Origin: Phycisphaeraceae bacterium
GTDB lineage: Bacteria > Planctomycetota > Phycisphaerae > Phycisphaerales > Phycisphaeraceae
NCBI GenBank assembly: GCA_020851735.1
Contig: JADZCD010000059.1
Location: 1-64,000, forward strand
Reading direction: 5' to 3'
DNA length: 64,000 nucleotides
The first letter of the stretch is position 1; each line of letters begins with the position of its first letter. Shown here piece after piece: positions 57,814-64,000 of this stretch. A program made the translations under genes and the position numbers. A model generated the notes under the pieces. It searched no databases. It saw only the letters and a list, made by a program, of their open reading frames with translations, and was not told the DNA's origin.

Positions 57814-59022
57814 ATGGGTTCGGTGTGCTTATATTTCCAGGTGCACCAGCCGTACCGGCTACGTCGCTATAGCGTCTTCGACGCTCATGGCCATTATTTC
57901 GACGAGCAGCGCAACCTGCGCATCCTCCAGCGGGTAGTCTCCCGCTGCTATCTGCCCGCAACGGAATTGTTATTGCGCCTGGTGGAGGAGAACAAAGGCA
58001 AGTTTCGCCTGGCGTTCTCCTTGACCGGCTGCATCATCGAGCAACTCCAGGCCCACGCCCCGCAGGTGCTCGACCGCTTCATTCAGCTATCCAAAACCGG
58101 GTGCGTGGAGTTCCTGGCCGAGACCTATCACCACAGCCTGGCCTTTCTCTACAGCCGGCAGGAATTCCAGGACCAGGTCGATCTGCACGTCCAGACCATG
58201 CAGCGTCTCTTCGGGCAGCAGCCGACGGTCTTCCGCAACACCGAGCTGATCTACAACAACGAACTGGCCCGCCACGTCGCCGGCCTGGGCCGCTATCTGG
58301 GCATCCTCAGCGAAGGGGCGGACCACGTCTTAACCGGGCGCAGCCCCAACCGGGTCTACCGCCCGACCAACGCGCCGGGACTCAAGGTCCTCTTAAAAAA
58401 CTACCGCTTAAGCGATGACATCGCCTTCCGCTTTTCCAACCGTTCCTGGCCCGACTATCCCCTGACGGCTGAGAAATTCGCCGTCTGGCTCCAGCAGAGC
58501 ACGCGCAATGGCTCCTCCCCCGGCTCACGTTCCACCGGCATCTGCAACCTCTTTATGGACTTTGAAACCTTCGGCGAACACCAGTGGCCAGAGACGGGGA
58601 TCTTTGAGTTCCTTAAGGAATTGCCCCGCCGCGTGCTCTCCTACAGCGACGTGGATTTTAAAACCCCCTCCGAATGCCTGCGCGATAACGAGGCCGTCGA
58701 CGACTTCGACGTGCCCCACATGATCAGCTGGGCCGATACCGAACGCGACCTGTCCGCCTGGCTGGGCAACGCCATGCAGTCCAACGCCCTCCACGAGCTA
58801 TACCAGCTCGAAGCCCCCATCAAAGCCACCGGCGATCCCGCCCTCCTGGAAGATTGGCGACGCCTGACCACCAGCGACCACTTCTACTACATGTGCACCA
58901 AATATTTCGCCGACGGCGACGTGCACAAATACTTCAACCCCTACGAATCGCCCTACGACAGCTACATCAACTTCATGAACGTCCTGGACCACCTCCGCTC
59001 CCGCGTGACCGACCGCACCTGA
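57814..59022 (+). CDS. Glycoside hydrolase family 57 protein (alpha-amylase-like)
   Basis: 402 aa. Conserved GH57 regions: YFQVHQPYRLRRYSVFD at the start, ETYHHSLAFLYSRQEF, FRNTELIYNNELA with the likely nucleophile glutamate, and ICNLFMDFETFGEHQW with the likely acid/base aspartate. Probably a cytoplasmic alpha-glucan hydrolase or transferase, since there is no signal peptide. ATG 57814 is chosen because GGAGAA lies 7 nt upstream. The longer frame from 57685 would add only repeat-encoded residues. Divergent from alaS. Confidence 0.88.
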   Translation: MGSVCLYFQVHQPYRLRRYSVFDAHGHYFDEQRNLRILQRVVSRCYLPATELLLRLVEENKGKFRLAFSLTGCIIEQLQAHAPQVLDRFIQLSKTGCVEFLAETYHHSLAFLYSRQEFQDQVDLHVQTMQRLFGQQPTVFRNTELIYNNELARHVAGLGRYLGILSEGADHVLTGRSPNRVYRPTNAPGLKVLLKNYRLSDDIAFRFSNRSWPDYPLTAEKFAVWLQQSTRNGSSPGSRSTGICNLFMDFETFGEHQWPETGIFEFLKELPRRVLSYSDVDFKTPSECLRDNEAVDDFDVPHMISWADTERDLSAWLGNAMQSNALHELYQLEAPIKATGDPALLEDWRRLTTSDHFYYMCTKYFADGDVHKYFNPYESPYDSYINFMNVLDHLRSRVTDRT

Positions 59023-59384
59023 CTCCCCCCGGGGTGTGATCCAATTGCCGATTTGCGATTTCCGGTTGGCGATGTTCAAGACAATAAAACCAGTCTGTTT
59101 CTTGACTTTCTTCCGCTAACACCTGCTCCCCAGCCATCGATCATGCCTTTCCCCAACTCCTAATTCGTAACTGCTCTTCCGCCTCTCCCCCTTTCCCCGC
59201 CCCCGCCCCCTTCCCCCGCCCCCCGCCATTCGTCGTGTCTGCCACTGGGCTTACAGCCGATTTACCCCGCCAAGGTCGTTCTTTAGAATAGACTTAAACC
59301 ACGTCTGTTTTGAGACCTGTGGAAAATGTGGTTATTCTTTCCAGACTCGCCCTTGACCAGCGCCCCACCACAAGGAAACCGATT
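59023..59384 (+). other. Intergenic region with C-rich stretch
   Basis: About 360 nt. 59140-59230 is a C-rich low-complexity run (CCCCGCCCCCGCC). 59023-59100 and 59280-59340 are more balanced. No gene or clear terminator seen. AAGGAAA at 59372-59378 is the ribosome binding site for the TTG start at 59385. Confidence 0.4.
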
Positions 59385-62297
59385 TTGAGTCTTAGAGCGG
59401 TCATAGTCGGACTGTTGCTGGGCTTAGCTGTTTCCAGCGTTACCTATTTCAATGACTCCGTGATCCGCCAGACCATGCTGATCGGGAATCTCTTTCCCGT
59501 TTCCGTCTTCGGTGTGGTCGTGGTGCTATTGCTGGTGTTCAATCCCCTATTGGGTGCCGCCCGCTTCCGAGCCGGCGAGGTGGCCATCGTCACCGCCCTG
59601 GGGCTGGCCGCCTGCGGCTGGCCGGGTTCGGGTTTCTTCCGCACCTTCACCGGCACCGTCGCTTTGCCGGCCCAGCTCATCCGCGATCAGGCCTCCTGGC
59701 AAGGGTCCAAGGTGATGTCCTACCTGCCGGGCGGCTCAGCCGACCTCGGCGCCGGCCACGTGCGCGATTGGGAAGGCCTGGCCCACAAACTCGCCGCCGG
59801 GCAGGATCAACCGCCCACCGAACCCCTGGGTCTGATCTGGCAGCGTTTGCCCGCCGACGTCCAGGGAAGCATTCAAAACCTCGCCCCCGCCGGCCAGATG
59901 GACCCCTACGAACAGGACCGCCTGCTGACGGGCCTCAATTCGCTCATCCAAGACCCCTCCTTCGGCCAGGAAGCAGCCCTGCAAACCTTGCGGCAAACCC
60001 TGGACTTTTCCGCGCTGGAAAAAAATCGCCAGCTCCTCTCCCAGCAGGCCCAACAGCTCAAAAGCCTGATCGCGCAGCTCACCCAGGAGCGTGATTCCAC
60101 CCGCCAAGCCGCCGCCGCCACGCGCGCCGAGGCCGACAATCATCGCCAGCAGATCGACAAAACCCGCCAGGATTTTGAGCAGCACATCCAGCAGTTGGGC
60201 GTGGAACGCGAAGCCCTGCTCACCGAGGTCGAGCAAGTCAAAGCCGAGCAATTCAGCCTGCAGCGCAATTTGGACTTGGCCAAGCAGGCTTCCCCCCAAT
60301 CCGCCGACGTGACCCAGCTCAACCAGCAGGCCGCCGACCTGGAACAAAAGTTGGCCGCTCTGACAGCGCAAATAAGTCAGAACGATCAAGCCCTGACCAA
60401 GACTCAAGACTCCCTTGCCCAGACCCGCCGAGACCTGGAAAACACCGGCACCCAGCTGGCCCGGATCGATCACCCCTCCAACCGTCTTACCGATCTGATC
60501 AAGCTGCGCGAACTGGACCTGGAACACACCCAGCAACAACTCCTCAAACAGGAAAACCTGGCCAATCGGCAACTGCTGGTGGCCATGTTTCCCGCCCACC
60601 TTTCCCCCGCTCCTCCCGGCCAGGGCTGGCTGGTCAACGGCGGGGAGGCTGACCCGATGGCCATCGGCATGCTCGGCCAGGGCTGGGACGGCAATCTGCC
60701 CCTCCGCCCCACCGACCTGCCCTGGGCGATCTGGTGGCCGACCCTGCGCCTTTGGGGTGGCGTGGCTTTGCTGCTGGGCCTCGCCTCCCTGTTCATGGTG
60801 CTGATCGTTCACCCCCAGTGGTCGCATCGCGAGCTTCTGCCCTATCCCATCGCCCGCTTCATTGAAGAAATCACCGAAACCCAGGCGGACCGCCGCTTGC
60901 CGGCCGTCTGCTACAGCAAGCTCTTCTGGCTGGTCGCCGCCGCCGTTCTGACCATTCACTGCATCAACGGCATTCAAGTCTATTACAAGGATTTCATCGC
61001 CATTCCCGTGGAGTTTAATTTCTACTCCTTAGCCACCCTCGCCCCCCAGGCCTCGCGGGCCCCGATGTCCTGGGCCGTCTATTTCCCCCACGTTTATTTC
61101 AGCGTCATCGGCTTTGCCTTCTTCCTGCGCACCGAAATGTCCCTGAGCCTGGGCCTGGTGGGCATCGCCTACATGCTCCTGGCCTCGGTGGTCTACAGCT
61201 ACGGCGTGCCCTTAAGCGACGACTGGTTTACCCCCGGCAACTTCAGCCTGCTGCTCTTTGGCGCCTGGCTGGGCGGAGCGATCATCATCCTTTACACCGG
61301 CCGACGCTATTACCTGAGCGTCGCCGCCGGGGCCCTGGGCCTGGGCCGCAGCTCCGACGTGCCGGATTACGCCGTGTGGGCCGGCCGCGGGCTGGTTCTG
61401 TGCATCTTCGCCGCCGTCTGGCTGCTGACGAGCGCCGGCCTGGACTGGGTCATCAGCTCCCTGCTGGTGCTCCTGCTGATGGTCATGTTCCTGGTTCTCA
61501 CCCGCATCAACGCTGAGACAGGTGCCTTTTTCATTCAGCCCAGCTGGATCCCCTTAGGCGTCCTGGTGGCGGTTCTCGGCGACGCCGCCGTGGGCCCCAC
61601 CGCCTACCTGCTCTCCGCCTTAGGCTGCATCGTGCTGGCCGGCGACCCCCGCGAAACCGTCGCCCCCTTCCTGGCCAACGGCCTGCAGATGGCCGACCGG
61701 GCCGGCCAACCCCCGCGCAAGGTCGCCTCCTGGCTGGGTTTGATGGTCGTCCTGGGTTTCGTCACCACGCTCCTGGTCACCTTGATGTTCCAGTACAACC
61801 AGGGTGTGAACCTCAACGATGCCTGGGCCACCAAGGACCTGCCCTCCAAATCCATGGCCAACACCTCGAAGCTGATCATCGAACTTGGCGCCCGCAACGA
61901 GCTGTCCTCCGCCACCGATCTAAGCGGCCTGGATCGCTTAGCCCAGCTGCGGGTTCAGCCCGGCGCCTTGCCCTGGATCATTCCCGGCGTGGTGCTGGTC
62001 ATCGCCTGCGCCCTCGCCCGCCTGCGCCTGGCCTGGTGGCCCATTCACCCGGTGATTTTCATGGTCTTCGGCACCATGCCGGCCATGCGCTTTGCCGCCT
62101 CCTTCCTGCTCGGCTGGGCCATCAAAGCCGCGGTCGTCAAGCTCGGCGGCACCCGCACGTATCACCAGATTCGCCCGCTGATGATCGGCCTGATTGCCGG
62201 CGAAATCGTCTCCGCCCTGGTCTGGACCATCGTCGGCGCGATCTACTATTGGGTACAGGGCACCGCGCCGGTCCCCTATGGAATCTTCCCCGGATGA
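59385..62297 (+). CDS. Large polytopic membrane protein with coiled-coil insert (DUF6785-like)
   Basis: 970 aa. Two or three N-terminal transmembrane helices (about 5-75), then a soluble part with a long Gln/Glu/Ala-rich coiled coil (about 195-385). A second membrane block of about ten helices (about 445-960) follows, with EITETQADRRLPAVC and FGTMPAMRFAASFLLGWAIK. The overall plan fits planctomycete DUF6784/6785 proteins, which have no known function. The start is a TTG with AAGGAAA 6 nt upstream; another TTG at 59310 lacks one. It overlaps the next gene by ATGA, heading a four-gene operon. Confidence 0.75.
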   Translation: MSLRAVIVGLLLGLAVSSVTYFNDSVIRQTMLIGNLFPVSVFGVVVVLLLVFNPLLGAARFRAGEVAIVTALGLAACGWPGSGFFRTFTGTVALPAQLIRDQASWQGSKVMSYLPGGSADLGAGHVRDWEGLAHKLAAGQDQPPTEPLGLIWQRLPADVQGSIQNLAPAGQMDPYEQDRLLTGLNSLIQDPSFGQEAALQTLRQTLDFSALEKNRQLLSQQAQQLKSLIAQLTQERDSTRQAAAATRAEADNHRQQIDKTRQDFEQHIQQLGVEREALLTEVEQVKAEQFSLQRNLDLAKQASPQSADVTQLNQQAADLEQKLAALTAQISQNDQALTKTQDSLAQTRRDLENTGTQLARIDHPSNRLTDLIKLRELDLEHTQQQLLKQENLANRQLLVAMFPAHLSPAPPGQGWLVNGGEADPMAIGMLGQGWDGNLPLRPTDLPWAIWWPTLRLWGGVALLLGLASLFMVLIVHPQWSHRELLPYPIARFIEEITETQADRRLPAVCYSKLFWLVAAAVLTIHCINGIQVYYKDFIAIPVEFNFYSLATLAPQASRAPMSWAVYFPHVYFSVIGFAFFLRTEMSLSLGLVGIAYMLLASVVYSYGVPLSDDWFTPGNFSLLLFGAWLGGAIIILYTGRRYYLSVAAGALGLGRSSDVPDYAVWAGRGLVLCIFAAVWLLTSAGLDWVISSLLVLLLMVMFLVLTRINAETGAFFIQPSWIPLGVLVAVLGDAAVGPTAYLLSALGCIVLAGDPRETVAPFLANGLQMADRAGQPPRKVASWLGLMVVLGFVTTLLVTLMFQYNQGVNLNDAWATKDLPSKSMANTSKLIIELGARNELSSATDLSGLDRLAQLRVQPGALPWIIPGVVLVIACALARLRLAWWPIHPVIFMVFGTMPAMRFAASFLLGWAIKAAVVKLGGTRTYHQIRPLMIGLIAGEIVSALVWTIVGAIYYWVQGTAPVPYGIFPG

Positions 62298-63226
62298 AAC
62301 GCGTCGCGGAACATCCTTGGCAGCAGGTGGTCTGGCTGGGAATGTCCCTGCGCGTTCCCGCCGACTGGGAGATTCTGCGCCACTCGGTGCGCGATGACCG
62401 CGGCCGCCTGGTCTTCGCCGACCAGCGCCACGGCCGCCTGCTCCTGAGCTGGGGCAAGTGCGCCGCCCCCCCGGACATCAAACGCATGTTCGAGGACTAC
62501 CGCGCCCGGGATCTTAAGGAAGACTCGCAATCCCGCTTCACCGACTTCCAGGGACATCCCTTCGCCGCCAACGCCACGCCGGCCAGCCACTTGGCCGGTT
62601 GGATGGGCTATCGCCGCCAGCGCCAGGACCAGCTGCACAACGAAGAATGCCTCACCCGCGCCGGCCGGCATGACGACATCCACGCCCGCTGGGTCGAAGC
62701 CGTGCTGCCCTGGCCCAACGGTCTGGACCCCGCCATCGAGCAACAGGTGCTCTCCGGCTTTGCCGTCCTCGACGATCGCCAGGGTCCCGCGCACTGGCGG
62801 GCCTTCGGCCTGGAATTGATCTCGCCCCCCGGCTGGCGCCTGAAAGAAGCCACCATCAAGCCCGCCGAAGCCGTCCTGCGCTTCACCGATCGCCGCCGCC
62901 AAGCCATCATCCGCCGCTTAGGCGCCGTCGACGCCTGGTACGACGGCGACGCCCAGCGCTACCTCAAACGCCAGCTGGACGTCGCTTCCCTGCAGATCAC
63001 CCCCACCCAATATCAGGGTGCCGCCGCCGTGCTGGCCAAGGCCAAAGAACCCGCCAAAGGCTGGCGCCGGCTCATCGGCGCCAAAACCACCCGCCTGGAC
63101 TTGGTCTGGTCCAACCTTCCCGCCGGCAGCCTGTACCATGTCACCACCCGCTGCCCGCTGGGCGAGGAAGTTCAGCCGACGGATTTTTCCGTGACCCCGG
63201 CCGTGCCGGAGGGGGTCCGCCTATGA
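62294..63226 (+). CDS. Hypothetical soluble protein in the DUF6785 operon
   Basis: 310 aa with no signal peptide or membrane helix. Two similar halves may be present: LRVPADWEILRHSVRDDRGRLVF near the start and LELISPPGWRLKEATIKPAEAVLRF in the middle (each quoted in part: VPADWEIL and SPPGWRLKEA), suggesting a duplicated fold. No catalytic motif recognised. The start ATG overlaps the previous stop (ATGA) and its own stop overlaps the next start. It likely partners with the membrane protein and the PqqD-like protein. Confidence 0.7.
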   Translation: MKRVAEHPWQQVVWLGMSLRVPADWEILRHSVRDDRGRLVFADQRHGRLLLSWGKCAAPPDIKRMFEDYRARDLKEDSQSRFTDFQGHPFAANATPASHLAGWMGYRRQRQDQLHNEECLTRAGRHDDIHARWVEAVLPWPNGLDPAIEQQVLSGFAVLDDRQGPAHWRAFGLELISPPGWRLKEATIKPAEAVLRFTDRRRQAIIRRLGAVDAWYDGDAQRYLKRQLDVASLQITPTQYQGAAAVLAKAKEPAKGWRRLIGAKTTRLDLVWSNLPAGSLYHVTTRCPLGEEVQPTDFSVTPAVPEGVRL

Positions 63227-63600
63227 GCCAAGGGCCCTTGCCTTTCGCCCAATTGCTCCAAGCCACGCCCACGCCCAACCGGGCCGTGCGCCGTGAACGC
63301 CGCCAGAAAGATCTGGTGGTCTATCTCCCCCTGCGCCGCCGCTGGTTCAACGCCCCCCCCTTCTCCTGGCTCTTGCCCTTCCGCACCGAAAAGGCCGTCG
63401 GGCTCGATCACCTGGGCACCGAAGTGTACGAGGCCTGCGACGGCCGAACCGCCGTCCAAGCCATCATTGAAGACTTCGCTCTACGTCATAAGCTCACGTT
63501 CCACGAAGCGCGCGTCAGCGTCTGCGCTTTCCTCCAGCAGTTAACCAGCCGGCGGCTGATCGTCATGGTCGGCCCCAACCGACAGGAGCCACGCGGGTGA
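63223..63600 (+). CDS. PqqD-like protein
   Basis: 125 aa. After a basic start the core has LDHLGTEVYEACDGRTAVQ and IIEDFALRHKLTFHEARVSV, then a short helix-strand end, as in PqqD-family peptide chaperones. PqqD proteins bind precursor peptides or partners of radical SAM enzymes; here no such enzyme is near. Tetranucleotide overlaps (ATGA and GTGA) with both neighbours show translational coupling. Confidence 0.72.
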   Translation: MSQGPLPFAQLLQATPTPNRAVRRERRQKDLVVYLPLRRRWFNAPPFSWLLPFRTEKAVGLDHLGTEVYEACDGRTAVQAIIEDFALRHKLTFHEARVSVCAFLQQLTSRRLIVMVGPNRQEPRG

Positions 63601-64000
63601 AGCCGATCACCGTCAAAGATCAGGTCCGTCTGAGTTGGGGCCGCTGCATTGGCTTGGCCCTTTCGGGCATGTCCTATCGCATGTTCCGCTCCCTGATCAC
63701 CATGTCCATCCTCTCTTTGGCCGTCGCCTTTCTCGATCACGTGCTCAGCTACAGCGTCATGGAGCAGAACACCCGCCAGTCCGCCTTCGCCCAGTTGCAG
63801 GAATTCCGCCTCGTGGGCGAATGGGTCACCCGCTTAAGCGGGCCCGAATCCGTTCCCCAGGTCCTGGCCACGCTGGCGGACAACAACACCCAGCGCCTTG
63901 CCGAATATCAGCACTGGTCCAACCAGGACGCCGCGTCCATCCAGCAGGCCCAGCAGATCGCCCGCCGCTTGCGCGATCTTTACGCCTTCTTCGATAACCT
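63597..64000 (+). CDS. Membrane protein, N-terminal part (cut by window edge)
   Basis: At least 134 codons from a GTG overlapping the PqqD-like stop; no stop before the window ends. The sequence has a cytoplasmic lead, a hydrophobic segment (about 36-50, MSILSLAVAFLDHVL) and then a helical, Gln-rich periplasmic part. This resembles the first transmembrane helix and large extracytoplasmic domain of an ABC-transporter permease, but the diagnostic part lies outside. Confidence 0.6.
   Translation, partial: MKPITVKDQVRLSWGRCIGLALSGMSYRMFRSLITMSILSLAVAFLDHVLSYSVMEQNTRQSAFAQLQEFRLVGEWVTRLSGPESVPQVLATLADNNTQRLAEYQHWSNQDAASIQQAQQIARRLRDLYAFFDN

Overview
The window looks like a chromosome segment of a planctomycete of the class Phycisphaerae. 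Three things point there: the 5' end of a 16S rRNA gene at the left edge, a family of exported proteins ending in a dockerin-like EF-hand pair plus a PEP-CTERM tail, and a type II pseudopilin with the planctomycete-style DGHVE ending. The placement is inference, because only about 120 bases of 16S are present and no search was run. Overall GC is high, with AT-rich promoter gaps between the left-hand genes.

Layout. 1-0.5 kb: start of an rRNA operon reading left, with a strong promoter. 0.9-14.8 kb: six paralogous PEP-CTERM/dockerin surface proteins, mostly monocistronic with their own terminators, interrupted by a pseudopilin and a 943-aa periplasmic-binding-protein/dockerin fusion. 14.9-33.7 kb: a dense cytochrome c region with 8 multiheme cytochromes. 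I count 78 CXXCH and 7 CX3CH/CX4CH sites. With them are two NHL-propeller proteins, an outer-membrane beta-barrel and a TlpA/TPR protein. 33.9-37.5 kb: a sensor set of histidine kinase, HAMP protein without ATPase domain, and PhnD-like binding protein. 37.7-39.2 kb: an AhbD-like radical SAM haem synthase behind a near-consensus sigma-54 promoter. 39.3-57.5 kb: mainly housekeeping genes (korBA, ilvC, nitroreductase, pyrK, comF, pheT, rpoZ, coaC, PNPOx-like, MFS, dapL, alaS). 57.8-64 kb: a GH57 glycosidase, then an operon of a large membrane protein, a hypothetical protein, a PqqD-like protein and a membrane protein cut by the window edge.

How the cytochrome region may work (inference). A quinol-oxidising CbcL-like cytochrome b/multiheme fusion and a NapC/NirT-type cytochrome sit in the inner membrane. 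Two 15-haem cytochromes would carry electrons across the periplasm. A 10-haem lipoprotein plus beta-barrel could form a porin-cytochrome conduit. A 12-haem protein and a small tetraheme protein with the motif order of the Geobacter filament cytochrome OmcE could extend the path outside the cell. Sigma-54-like sites precede several of these units.

A second theme is repeat DNA. Several short palindromic or GC-rich repeat families are scattered between genes and, unusually, lie in frame inside genes: the cytochromes, the histidine kinase and the haem synthase. This recalls the in-frame palindromic elements known in Rickettsia.
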